Shown here: positions 1 through 30,152 of the stretch, piece by piece
How positions within the stretch are numbered: position 1 is the first letter of the stretch
Layout: each line of letters begins with the position of its first letter
Assembly (NCBI RefSeq): GCF_014805685.1
Contig: NC_060887.1
Coordinates: 12,228,963 to 12,292,962 of the forward strand
Reading direction: 5' to 3'
DNA: 64,000 nt
From: Silurus meridionalis
Lineage: Eukaryota > Chordata > Actinopteri > Siluriformes > Siluridae
The notes under the pieces: generated by a model
Told to the model about the DNA's origin: nothing
The model's database searches: none
Seen by the model: only the letters and a program-made list of their open reading frames with translations
Translations under genes and position numbers: made by a program

Positions 1-142
1 AACTTAAGTGTTTGCTTATCTGACATTTTCCAGTTTTAACTTTAATAAGATTATTTATGGATCTTGTGTATTTATACCTTGGTCTTACTACACGAGAAAT
101 AGACTTGGTTTCTATAAAGTGAGCTGTGTGTGCACTTGTAAC

Positions 143-1734
143 TACAAACCTGATTCCAAAAAAGTTGGGACTCTGTACAAATTGTGAATAAAAAAGGAAT
201 GCAATAATTTACATATCTTATAAACTTATATTTTTTTCACAATAGAATATAGATAACATATCAAATGTTGAAAGTGAGACGTTTTGAAATGTCATGCCAA
301 ATATTGGCTCATTTCTGATTTCATGAGAGCTACACATTCCAAAAAAGTTGGGACAGGTAGCAATAAGAGGCTGAAAAAAATTAAATGTACATATAAGGAA
401 CAGCTGTAGGACGATTTTGCAACTTATTATGTCAATTGGCAACATGATTGGGTATAAAAAAAAGCCTCTTAGAGTGGCAGTGTCCCTTAGAAGTCAAGAT
501 GGGCAGAGGATCATCAATTTCCCCCAATGCTGTGGCGAAAAATAGTGGAGCAATATCAGAAAGGAGTTTCTTAGAGAAAAATTGCAAAGAGTTTGAAGTT
601 ATCATCATCTACAGTGTATAATATCATCCAAAGAATCTGGAACAATCTCTGTGCGTAAGGGTCAAAGCCGGAAAACCATACTGGATGCCTGTGATCTTCG
701 GGCCCTTAGACGGCACTGCATTACATACAGGAATGCTACTGTAATAAAAATCACAACATGGGTCTCAGGAATACTTTCAGAAAACATTATCGGTGAACAC
801 AATCCACCATGCCATTCGCCATTGCCGGCTAAAACTCTATAGGTAAAAAAAAAAACCCCATATCTAAACATGATCCAGAAGAGCAGGCGTTTTTTTGGGC
901 CAAGGCTTATTTAAATGGACTGTGGCAAAGTGGAAAAGTGTTCTGTAGTCAGACTTATCAAAATTTGAAGTTCTTTTTGGAAAACTGGGACACCATGTCA
1001 TCCGGACTAAAGAGGACAAGGACAACCCAAGTTGTTATCAGCACTCAGTTCAGAAGCCTGCATTTCTGATGGTATGGGGTTGCATGAGTGAGTGTGGCAT
1101 GGGCAGCCTCCACATCTGGAAAGGCACCATCAATGCTGAAAGGTATATCCAAGTTCTAGAACAACATATGCTCCCATCCAGAAGTCATCTCTTTCAGGGA
1201 AGACCTTGCATTTTCCAACATGACAATGCCAGACCACATACTGGATCAATTACAACATCATGGCTGCGTGGAAGAAGGATCCGGGTACTGAAATGGCCAG
1301 CCTGCAGTCCAGATCTTTTACCAAAAGAAAACATTTGGCGCATCATAAAGAGAAAGATGCGATGAAGAAGACCTAAGACAGTTGAGCAACTAGAAGCCTG
1401 TATTAGACAAGAATGGAATAGTCCTATTCCTAAACTTGAGCAACTTGTCTTCTCAGTCCCCAGACATTTGCAGACTGTAATAAAAAGAAGAGGGGATGCC
1501 ACAAAGTGATAAACATGGCCTTGTCCCAACTTTTTGGAGATGTGTTGATGCCATGAAATTAAATATCAACTTGTTTTTCCCTTAAAATTATACATTTTCT
1601 CAGTTTAAACATTTGATATGTCATCTATGTTGTAGTTTGGATAAAATATTGAAATTTTAAACTTCCACATCATTGCATTCTGTTTTTATTCATAATTTTA
1701 ACAGTGTCCCAACTTTTTTGGAATCTGGTTTGTA
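143..1734 (+). mobile_element. Tc1-like DNA transposon, decayed
   Basis: Terminal inverted repeats are visible. The left end, from 143, and the reverse complement of the right end, up to 1734, agree over about 34 bases with two mismatches, and both are bounded by the TA dinucleotide that Tc1/mariner elements duplicate. The core motif CCAAAAAAGTTGGGAC occurs at both outer ends, again internally near 340-356, and as a slightly shorter inverted copy near 1524-1543. Each end therefore carries two direct copies, the IR/DR arrangement known from Sleeping Beauty-type fish elements. The interior encodes a broken DDE transposase (separate entry). The length of about 1.6 kb is normal for the family. 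Confidence 0.9.
499..1509 (+). pseudogene. Tc1-like transposase remnant
   Basis: Translated pieces in more than one frame resemble a Tc1-family DDE transposase, which cuts and pastes its own transposon. The best piece (1069-1365) contains HDNARPHT with the second catalytic Asp. It then has a PDLLPKEN segment whose Glu lies 34 residues after that Asp, giving the DD34E spacing typical of Tc1. Upstream pieces include a probable start at 499 and an HDPEEQAFFWAKAY-like segment near 870-910. Stops and frame changes interrupt the reading frame between these pieces, so the gene is not functional. The last frame closes at a TGA near 1507. Confidence 0.8.
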
Positions 1735-1799
1735 TTTGGTCTGTTGTACAAATGTTATCATAGTTTTAAATTGCATGATGTCCTACCAGTCAGAAGGTA

Positions 1800-2070
1800 T
1801 GCAACATCCTAGAGATGTTGTTTTATTGGACTGCTGCTTCAACTGCACTGGGGTGTACGTCATCAGGACAGAAAAACCTAGGACGCTTCCAGGAAAGATT
1901 CCAATTATCAACAAAGAGTAGTTTGTGTTCTCGACACCATGACTGTAGCCATTCATTTAGTGAAAAAAGTCTACTAAACTTCTCAATCCCTCGCTGGTAA
2001 GTGGGAAGAGGTCCTGACACTATGATCCTCGTTGTGGGTGATGTGCTGCGTACCTTCTCCACTAGGATCC
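1800..2070 (-). repeat. LINE ORF fragment, SGNH-esterase-like
   Basis: On the minus strand this stretch reads SGPLPTYQRG, then LNEWLQSWC, then LLFVDNWN and VHPS. This resembles the C-terminal half of the SGNH hydrolase (esterase-like) domain found in ORF1 of CR1/L2-type fish LINEs, and the final H before PS is the usual catalytic His context (DGLHP in related copies, degraded here to DDVHP). No start or upstream catalytic Ser block is present, so this is a truncated relic. The family name is from recognition only. Confidence 0.6.
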
Positions 2071-2880
2071 TAAAAAACCCTCTTCAAGATCTCAGTTTGC
2101 CTTAGTCTGGTGTCGTCCGTTCCGGCATGGGGAACAACAGCTCAGAAGTTCTCATACAGGATCGTGGGTACCTGCACAACGACATTAAGAACACGGGCAC
2201 CAGGAAAGCAGTGAGTGTGTACCTTGCCTTTGTAAATGGAAAAACACACTCCAGTCTATGCTGTTATAATAAATAAATCCATTTGTGTTTGTGTGGCTTG
2301 TCCAGGAGAAGTCATTTATAAGTTGGACCCTAAGGTACTTGAAGCTGTTCACCCTATCAACTGTGTACCTTTTAATTGCCAGGGGACTCTGCAATTCCTC
2401 AACTGCTTCCCCCAGTAATCAATCAGCACAGTCACTGGTGCAAAGGGAGTACTGGTGGGGTTGCTGAGGACACAGCCCTAGGGAGCTTCAGTTCTGATGG
2501 TGAGTGTGGAGGAGGTGTGGTTTAATGTCCTGACCACCTTGAAAAGGTTGATTTCAACACCAGGATCTGGAGCTTTTACAGATGTGTGAGGGGTGGAGCT
2601 GTAGTCTGCATACAGCATCTGAGTACCATTACCTTTTCCCTGATCCAGGTGGGAGGGAGCAGAGCATTGTGTAGGGTCTGGTTGATGATGTTATCTGATG
2701 ACCTTCTGTAGTGGGTCCTGGCAACTGGGTGTTCTGACCAATTTTTCAAAGCACTTCATCACTGTGGACGTCAGTACTACAGTGGTAGTCACTCATAGAG
2801 GCATTACAGGGTTTTTTATGGGACAGGAATGATGGTGGAAGAGTTCAAATATGTGGAAACCACACATTGTATGAGTTCCA
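2071..2880 (-). repeat. Decayed non-LTR LINE reverse transcriptase fragment
   Basis: The minus strand encodes a VNSFKYLRVQL segment, the usual RVDSFKYLGV block of LINE reverse transcriptases. The stretches 2470-2520 and 2740-2850 align by eye with 53930-53980 and 54250-54340 of the larger LINE copy on the same strand (shared words include GGGAGCT, CAAAGCACTTCATCACT and GGGACAGGAA). It is heavily mutated, with no intact reading frame. Confidence 0.65.
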
Positions 2881-5800
2881 CATGCTTTAGTTGAGCTGAT
2901 GCTTGTTTTGTGTTGAATTGCAGTGGAGACATTCTTTCCATGTCACTCTATTACACAATTGTTCTTTTTTTTGTTACACACCACTCCTGGCTTTGACCTT
3001 AGCTGCATTAGCAAGTAGCGGTGGCAGCGAGTTAGCCTGCTAACATTGATGATTACCTTCTAGAATGAGGGATTAGTATGGTCAACCGTTGATTAAAGAT
3101 TGAACCAAGCACTGTGTCTCTATTAGAGTTACAGTTTAAAAGTAGAGAAGGGAAGGGGCACTTGTTCAGTCATGTGGACTTAATGTCAATTTGGGAACGG
3201 GAAAGAAAATGGTAGTCGAAATGAAAGTGCACACTGTTGTAAATAGAAGAAATACAAGTTCCAACCGTATATGCATAAACATACATAAAGCCCTCATGCA
3301 GAAAACTATAGATTTTTATATGTTATTGTTCTTTTGAGTGCATAATAATATTAAAAAGCTTTGTCATTTTGAGGCTGTAAGCTTGCTAAGCCCATAAATG
3401 TATTATTGTACCTAATGCTAAAAAAAAAAAAAAGAGAAATGCTGTACAGTACATGCTACAAGAGGCATAGTCGGGCAGGAATTAAGTTGCCTTAATGCTA
3501 CATTACCACTATACATTTATTTATTTTTTTATGAGCAGGAGAATGCACATGATATTGTGTTTTTGCATATAAATGTTTAGATTTTTTCATCTTTTTTGAT
3601 TTATCTTTATTTATACAGTATTTAAAAAAAAAAAAAACATCCTAACAATTATGATGAAATAATCTGTTAATCTAAAACCAGCTACTTCTTCCTTTTTTAC
3701 TCTTATAACCTTCATAGCTGCCCTCCTGTCTTTAATCTCTTCTGTCCTTATCATTTGGATTATTCCTTTAGCAGTAATGTCTGGTCACTTTAATCTGTCT
3801 GAGTTGAATGATATTTATGTACATAAGTATTTTGTGTCAGGAAGACATTTTATCCTCTTTGTGCCCTGAGCACATTGCTTCCTCTTGTTCCCTTCATATA
3901 AGCTTTCTTTCTTTTTCTCATTTGTATGACAGTTCCCCTTGTATGTAAAAGTATTCTGAATAACTTCTGTGTGAATCTCTTCTCTCCTGCTTTTTCACAC
4001 CTGAATAGTAGCCCTGCAAGGTTATTTCCAAGGACACACCAGTTTCACTGTCTGCCTTCTGGTTGGCTGGCTGGCTGTTAAAGAGACAGCATCCTGCTGA
4101 ACACATGGCTCTAAACGCACCCACACACAAACACACAGACCCACACACACACACACACGAATGATGACTACAGAGTCAGCAGTCTCACCATCACGAACAT
4201 GGTGATCCCACAATATATGCATTGTTGGGATAATACAATTGTACAGCAAACACAAATCAATTACTGATTCATGGTCTAATGCTTCATATCAAGTTTGATG
4301 AGCTGTATGGTTACTGCAGTGCTTTTGCAGTAGGAGCTGGCAGTTAAAGGTCATGGTAAGGTGGGGGAGATGACACGAGCTTTGCGTGCTACAGAGTTTA
4401 GTTTCAGTGCAGCATTCTGAAAAAAAGTGAGCTTCTAAAGGAAGACAGTGGTGCAAGCAAAGATTCTCTGACCCACTTTAGGCCAGCTATAAGATGTATG
4501 TGTGTGATTTTCTTCACATGTACCAAAGAGATCTCATATAGCAGCTTGGTTTCATTATGTGTTTGTTTGGGTGTGTGTGTGTGTGTGAGTGTAAAAGATT
4601 GTGGCTTCTTTTGAAGCATTTGGATTTCCAAACCAATCTTTTGGCACTGTGCAAATGCCACAAGAGCATGATATTTGCAAATGCCCACATTGTTCCAGTT
4701 TCTGACATGAGGAAATTGTGACCTCGCTGCAGTTGGAAAAAGCAAGACATGCTTTTTTCTCTTATAAGCTATTACATCCCCCCACCTATATTTTTTCACA
4801 ATGTGACACCAACAAATTGTAACAGCTGATCATTTAACACACTCGGAGGAGCACATTATCTACCCTCTTCAGCATAATTAATTTGAACTCAGTCTTTTAA
4901 AGACAAAAGTAATGATTTTTTTTTGTACCACTCAACAGTCAAGCCATTCCGAATGTTCTCAATAAGATGCTTGATGCAGCAGTGGTATCACAGACAGAAA
5001 AATATGTGTCAAATAGTACAGACTGGCTGAACCCAGTAGCAGCAATAATGACTGAAGTATAGAAGTGTATATATTAATACTCTCACTATTAATTGTAGGA
5101 AGGGGGAGGGCCTGGTGAAAGGGGGAGGGCCATGCCGAAAGGGAGAGAAGTGGTATTACGTTAAGGAACAGATGGACGTGTGCCGATGGCTAAGCAGATA
5201 AGGCGGAGAATGACGCGGTGTACTGTATTTAATTGATCTGATTTGTTCATTGCATTACTTTGTCTTTTTATCTATTCATGGAATGAAACTAATGTCTTCT
5301 TTTTGCTCTCCTACACTAATTCACCGGGTTTTTCTGTTTCTGATTGGTCTTTCGCTTTATCTTTTCCTCTACATTTTGCATTCTTTTTCTGCAGCTGCTA
5401 ATAGCTGACTCATTCCTGACCTTCTTCCAAAACTCTCATCCTCTCTGTCTTTCTCATATCCCCACCCCACCCCCACACACACCACCACCACACCCCTTCA
5501 CCACCACTCTTTTATTCCCATGGTCCTTGTCCTGATCTTCAAATACACCACATTACCCTACTTGGTCTAAGAGTGTTTCAAAGTCTGATATTTTACATAT
5601 GCAAGCAGATTAGGACAGGTGGACTTACGGGGAAACACAGACACACATTTTCATACACAGCATTTTCGGTTGAATAAATATATATGGCTCTTTTTCGCTC
5701 AGACGGGTCGAAGATGAAGATGATCCATTTTGTGATGTCCATCCCCTATTTCCTTTCTAGTTGTACATATGTCCTCCACTTCATTTTTCTTTCTTTGTCT

Positions 5801-5920
5801 ACCTTATTTTGCCTTGAATCAGCAAATTGATTGTGAGGCACGGCAAGGTCACCTGACTGTTGTTGCTGTGGAGACCAGAGAGCAAGAATTGTGGATAATT
5901 TTCTACTCAATCCTATTTGC

Positions 5921-5925
<5 letters not shown>

Positions 5926-5970
<45 letters not shown>
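5926..5970. repeat. (GA)n microsatellite
   Basis: An almost perfect GA dinucleotide run of about 45 bases in the intergenic region. Confidence 0.97.
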
Positions 5971-5975
<5 letters not shown>

Positions 5976-6442
5976 GGAGGAATGGGGGATGACTGGGTGA
6001 ATCAAGGATATTTTACATACATATGGACAGCCATTTTGGTTTTTTAAAAACCAAGAAAAAACTTTATTGAATGCATCAGCAAAGGACAATAACAGAACAT
6101 TTTAAGCTTGAACTAAAAGGGAATCTAGGGCACACATATAGAGATGGGCTAAAGAACACGTGTTTGAAGGGACCACAAGGGACTGCAGTAGTATTATAAA
6201 TAAGACATACAATGTGCAGAGTAAACTCAGAAAATTACATTCTTTTTCTTGCCCCTTGTTACAATTCTGTGCTCATACCACACTGTCTGCATAATATATG
6301 AGTGAGGAGACTCTGCAGCAGCAAGCGTCAACTTATTAGCCGACTTTGCCCCATCCTCCAATGAGTAATATATAGACCCACTGCTTCTCCTTTGTTTAAT
6401 GCTTTCCATTGCAAATCAGCTCATTGTTCAACATCACTTGTA

Positions 6443-6444
<2 letters not shown>

Positions 6445-6482
<38 letters not shown>
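6445..6482. repeat. (GT)n microsatellite
   Basis: An uninterrupted GT run of about 38 bases, intergenic, about 1.1 kb before the atp1a3 start codon. Confidence 0.97.
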
Positions 6483-6488
<6 letters not shown>

Positions 6489-6954
6489 AGGGCATGTGTA
6501 AGCAGGTAAAATGTCATTCCAATATGGTCATAACTCATATCAACCATCATCACAGTGACCATGTATGTGATTTAAGACGGTATGCGGTCTTAGTTGCCTG
6601 AGAGCAGCGGGAAATATACGATTACATACTGTAAGCTTGTTTGCATTTATGTCTGTGTGTGCGTTTCTCTAAGGCATGGCACATAGGTATAAAGATAAAT
6701 CAAAATGAACATCTAATGGAGGTGAAACTATTGGTGGTGCAGAGAACAGGCATGGTCTGAGGCCTAGTGCAGTGGAGTTTCCTACATCTGCAAACAAGTA
6801 GTAAACAAGTTTTAATAATCATTCACATTCAAGTCAAAAATACAGTAGGATCTTGTTTTGTGTCATACCAAAAAAACATTATTGAATCACGTTATATTCA
6901 AGGAGTCATTTCTAAAAGAGAGGACTACTGTCATCCTTGGAATTCTGCAGTAAG

Positions 6955-7090
6955 GAAGGCGGGGCAATCACCGCGTTCTGATTGGTTCGCTTTAATCAGA
7001 GTTCAGTGCGCTGATTGGATACGCCATACGTCCATTATTGATAATATAGAGGGATGGATATTATACATTGGTCAGTGCAGTTTGGTTTTT
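6955..7090 (+). promoter_or_regulatory. Candidate atp1a3 core promoter
   Basis: A GC box (GGCGGGGC, 6958-6965) is followed by two inverted CCAAT boxes (ATTGG at 6981 and 7014) and an AT-rich TATA-like element (ATAATATA, 7041-7048). GC content then rises downstream, and the first coding exon begins at 7608. The order and spacing fit a polymerase II promoter with a start site near 7075-7095. This is inference from motifs only. Confidence 0.5.
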
Positions 7091-7607
7091 AATGAGCTTT
7101 AAGAAGCCGCTGCGCATCACCGGTGCTGTTTTCACACGGGGTGTGCTCCGGCTCCAGCGGAAGAACACTAACCCCCCCCCTTTCGAAAAAAAAGACCAGA
7201 AAACACCGGAGAACCGGGACAGTGCGGCTTCTTAGTTTTGCCGGCTTTGCTTCAAGTCGGGAGCAGCGCGCGAGACTGGCATCCTCAAAGCAGACAGGCA
7301 CTGCCCTGCTCTTTCTAAAAAAATGTGTTTCTTTTTCATTTCGTAATTTATTTCAGTTCGCTTTTTGGTCTTGTTAGAAGCCATCGTTTTTTTTACGATT
7401 TTATTTTCCAAACTAAAAAACTAAGCCGGTGGTCTCCTTAGCATGAGCTCATAGAAATATATAAAATATATAGAAAACTTCTTTACCTCGTTATTTCTCT
7501 GTAGTCTTTTCTATTAAAAACAAACAAAAAACAATCCTAAAGATCCTAAAGGGCTGACATTTCCATTCTCTATCTGCTGAAGAGAGCCTGAGACTGACTG
7601 CGCAACC
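7091..7607 (+). other. Probable 5' untranslated region of atp1a3
   Basis: This interval lies between the candidate core promoter and the ATG at 7608, and no acceptor site is needed to reach that ATG. It contains a C homopolymer near 7172-7180 and several short upstream frames. The length (about 500 bases) is inferred. A later start site, or a spliced leader, is possible. Confidence 0.4.
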
Positions 7608-26068
<18,461 letters not shown>

Positions 26069-26393
26069 TCGATGAATTCCTTCTTTACTCACGCCCCTAC
26101 ATCTTCCATGTTTCTTCTACTCCTTATCCTTCTATTCCTGTTCAAAGCGCACAACCATTCCCCCAGACCCTCAGCCTCCCGCCCCATTCAGAGAGACCGA
26201 CGCTTAAAGCCGACACCATGCCTGCCCCCAAAGAGAAAACTACACCCAAGTCCCTGCGCTGCTCCCATCAGCCCTAATATTACTCTTTGCATGACTTTTC
26301 ACGGGTGTGCACATAAAGTCTGTTATATATCTACCGATGGCAGCTTCATAATCATTAAGTAGATCCGAGAGGTGCTTTCAGTGCTAATCAGGA

Positions 26394-26427
26394 GTGTGTG
26401 TGGGTGCGTGTGTGGGTGCGTGTGTGG

Positions 26428-26485
<58 letters not shown>
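26394..26485. repeat. (GT)n microsatellite in atp1a3 3' UTR
   Basis: Three copies of a GTGTGGGTGC unit run into a long perfect GT tract. Confidence 0.95.
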
Positions 26486-26488
<3 letters not shown>

Positions 26489-27036
26489 CTCCGCTAACAA
26501 AGGGCCCAGCTCTCTGCTTCTTCCTCACATCCACCTGCCTCCTCTTCTGACTCCTTCTCCATGTCTTTCTACTCCTGTGTACTCCTCCCGTCCCTTTCCG
26601 CCTGTCCTCCAATCACACACGGGTCACATGACTTGCGACGGGACCCCACCTCGCTGACACCGATACACTCTGGTCAATTCCTCCTACTGACCCATGTCGT
26701 CTGAGAGAAGACGCATTCACGCTATTCCTTTTCTTCTCTCATGCTAATTATTATATATTTTTTGGGGTTTTAGTTTTTTGCGCATTGTAGTTTGCTGTGA
26801 TGTTACTTTGAAACGAAAGCCGGCACATTCCCAGACATTGTTTTGATTAGATCATTGCTATCATACTTACTATTGTTCTTCTTGTTAATTTAAGATGGAG
26901 AGAACCATGGTGTACCTTTCCGTAAAATGGATATCTTTTTTTTTTTCTCTCTCTTACTGTCTTTGTGTTGTCTCAGATCCAGCTTCCGTTGTATGTTTTC
27001 GAAACAAACCATATATATACCATATGACTTCAATGA

Positions 27037-27042
27037 AATAAA
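27037..27042 (+). terminator. atp1a3 polyadenylation signal
   Basis: Canonical AATAAA about 970 bases after the atp1a3 stop codon, followed by a CA-rich stretch. It is the first sense-strand AATAAA I see after the stop. Confidence 0.6.
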
Positions 27043-27060
27043 ACACAACAAACACAAAAA

Positions 27061-27870
27061 GCACTAAAGAAAGAACGGTTCTCTCGCATGTTTGACTGTA
27101 GCAGTGGTCTGTAACGCGATGCAAATGATACAGTGCCCGTTATCAGGTATTACGTCTAGAATCAGTACGTATTTTGAATGTTTTTGGTATGTTTCTGGTT
27201 CTACTGCCATTATGATTCCAAACACACAGAGTTTCTCTTGTTCTTCCCCCTCGAAACACTCTGTATTTATTATTATTATTAGTTTATTTATATAGGATTA
27301 TCTCACACCTAAGTGGACTACATATATTATCTAAGGTTGAAAAGTCATCCATATCAAATAGGAGTTTTTTTTCAGTTTCTGATCTTCAGATCTCTCCAAG
27401 TCGTCCACAGCGAACCTGGTGTGTTTGGGGCCTTTATTTGTTGGTTTATCAGGAGACGCATGTGTGGTGTGGTGTGGAGTGTGGAGCCCCCCAGGTCTTG
27501 TGCTGAGTGTGTGTGTGTGTGTGTGTGAGATAGAGGTTGTACGTATGGGCGTGTGAATGCTTGGGGACAGTGCGCTGTAGCAGTCGGCTTCAGCCTGCGT
27601 CCATTTTAGAAAGGTGTGTGTGTGGGGGGGGGGTGAGGCTAAAGAAAGGGACAAACATTAAGTATAAGAAACTGTAGAGAAAATGTGTTTGCAATGAAGC
27701 AATGAAATCGACACCAATAAAACATCTAGAACATTTAATACAACCCCGAACAAATCTGCGTCTTTATTTCTGGGCCGATTCTGAACAAGTTATTTGTTGG
27801 GTTTCTTTTTGCGAATATGCTGATGTCTGCAGCTTTTGGTGTCGTGACTTGCAAAAGTCTGCATCAGTAC

Positions 27871-27908
<38 letters not shown>

Positions 27909-28349
27909 CCTGTAGATGGTCGATGTGAGCGCACTGCAGTGGGTTGCCCCCCCCTCCCTCCCGCCGCTTACTGCACCACTGTAATGGAGTATTGATCGCT
28001 GGCTTCTTTTGCCGCAGTATAATTTAAAAACAGGGAAGGGAGCCTTTTCTCCAAGGTCATCACTATGGCAACCTAAAAAATTAGATTGTCAGCAGACAGG
28101 GGGAAGAAGGCCAGAGAGGTCAATGAGGTCGGGGGGGGGGTGTTGTGTGCATGGGCAGGAAAAAAAGGGAGTGAGAAAAAGAAAAAACGAGCGATAGGAT
28201 GCAGAAGGCGTGTAACTCGATGCTTATTGATGGAAGGCCTCGACCGCAGGATTACAAAGGCTTGTATTCTCCTTCAACTCATTTCGGCAAAAATGATGAG
28301 CAGTGACATCAAATACGGCACGGCACACAGGGTTTTACAGGCGGCGGAC
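27061..28349. other. Spacer between convergent atp1a3 and rabac1
   Basis: No gene is visible. It contains short GT runs near 27505-27527, a G homopolymer near 27623-27632, a (CA)n run at 27873-27904 and another G homopolymer near 28130-28140. It separates the 3' ends of two genes transcribed towards each other. Confidence 0.6.
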
Positions 28350-28959
28350 TTTATTGCACTTTCCGTTTGATGACAATACAACACAGAAAGATCAAAGATA
28401 AAAGGGAAGATTCAAAATATCATGTGATTTAAAATACAAATGAAAGTATGGCAAAGGAAAGCACTCGGGCAATCATGCGTTTTGTAAAGGACTTTGATAC
28501 TGCATATCATATGGATACTATTTACAACATCAATAAGCAACACCATGATAATAATGCTGACCGGCACCAGGATAGATCCTTTTATTCATACACAAAAACT
28601 GGTTTATTTTACATATTTTTTACCAAAACCCCGAAAACCTTCCTTAATAATATTTCAATCCTTAATATTTGCATCCTTGTTTCTTCTTCGTTTCAGCCTT
28701 GACTTGATTTCTATTCGTTTCTTTCTGAATGCATGGTTCACGTGCAGTCCTTCAGTTTGTAACATGAGGAGCATTTAGAACCGCTCGTTTCATCTATTTC
28801 CTAGACACCGTTTCTCTGAAGTGAAACAGAAGATTCCAGAATAACAGTCTATCCACAGATCAGTGATTGATTAAATATTTAGTTCATCCACCACAACCTT
28901 TAAGAAAGCAGTAACAATGTGCAAGCAAAACAATGCTCGATGTTGAAATAGCTGAGGAG
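28350..28959 (-). other. Probable rabac1 3' untranslated region
   Basis: On the minus strand this follows the rabac1 stop. Two AATAAA signals (plus-strand TTTATT at 28581-28586 and 28350-28355) offer alternative ends giving UTRs of about 375 or 605 bases. Confidence 0.5.
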
Positions 28960-29048
28960 TTAAACCGGCTGCATCAGGAGCTCCTCCATGTCCGACTGCT
29001 CCAGTTCACGGAAGGCAGCGTGGGTGCCGATCACGGCCATCGTAGCTC
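28960..29048 (-). CDS. rabac1: rabac1 coding exon 5 with stop
   Basis: Residues 161-189, ATMAVIGTHAAFRELEQ to MQPV, then TAA at 28962-28960. Acceptor GCACAG. Confidence 0.94.
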
Positions 29049-30089
29049 CTGTGCGGAACGGGACACGTGGTTAAGTTCCGACGTCACGTTTTAATTGTTG
29101 AACTGTTCTTGTGTTGGGATATTCAGAGAGGATACTCACCCAGCACCCAGAAAACTGCTGCACCGGCACCCGCAAGCCAGAAGACCGGTAAAGACACTGA
29201 TCCAGCCAGTCCCAACTGATGACCTTGAGTCAACTCCCGTCCTGACGGAAAAAAGCGATACGGTGACACACTGGCATACCAAAGCAGGCAGAAGAAAAGA
29301 ACAAACCAAAAAAAGAGATGAAGCAGCAGCGGAAAAAGAAGCAGTGGCAGAATGAGAAGAACTATCAGATTAAATAGCAGAAGGCGAATGGGAGGAAGAA
29401 GAAGCAGATATAGCAGAATCAGATGAAATAGCAGTGGGAGAAGGAGGAGGAGAAGAAGCAAAAGATGATGTTGCAGTTAGAAAAAAAAAAGAAGCAGAAA
29501 AAGCATAAGTAGAAGAAGAAGGAGGAGATGAAGTAGCAGTAGGATGGTGATGAAAAAGAAGCAGTAGGGTGGTAATGAAGAAGAAGAAGCAGCAGCAGTA
29601 GGAGGTGATGAAGAAGAAGAAGAATCAGCAGTAGGAGTTCATGAAGCAGCAGTAGGATTTGATGAAGAAGCGGCAGTAGGGGTTGATGAAGAAGATGAAG
29701 CAGTAGGAAGTGATGATGATGAAGAAGCAGTAGGACGTGATGGTGAAGAAGAAGAAGCAGTAGCAAGTGATGATGAAGAACAAGAAACAGAAGAAGGTGA
29801 TGAAGAAGAAGCAGTAGTAGGTGAGGAAGAAGTAGTAAAAGTAGGAGATGGTGAAGGAGTAGCAATAGGAGGTGATGATGAAGATGATCAAGTAGCAAAA
29901 GGATGTGTTGAAAAACAAAAAGCAGTAGGAGATGGTAAAGAAGAACATGACAAAGCAGTTTGAGGTGCTGAAGAAGAAGCAGCAGGAGGGGATAATGATG
30001 AAGAAGGAGTAGGAGATGATGATGATGATGATGAAGTAGCAGTAGGAGATAAAAATAAAGTAAAAGAAGTAGCAGGAAAAGTAGCAGTA

Positions 30090-30152
<63 letters not shown>

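Larger units (their letters stand above)
2881..6950. other. Intergenic DNA upstream of atp1a3
   Basis: AT-rich sequence with no open frame that looks like a protein and no RNA gene I can recognise. It holds scattered A/T homopolymers (3420, 3626), a short CA run near 4140-4158, a GT run near 4570, a pyrimidine/CA-rich stretch near 5455-5510, and the GA and GT microsatellites listed separately. Distal regulatory DNA for atp1a3 could lie here but cannot be identified by eye. Confidence 0.6.
26069..27060 (+). other. atp1a3 3' untranslated region
   Basis: The sequence from the stop codon to just past an AATAAA at 27037-27042 (a sense-strand polyadenylation signal) is unspliced and has no convincing open frame. 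It contains a (GT)n run at 26394-26485. The cleavage site is inferred to lie about 15-25 bases after the signal. Confidence 0.6.
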
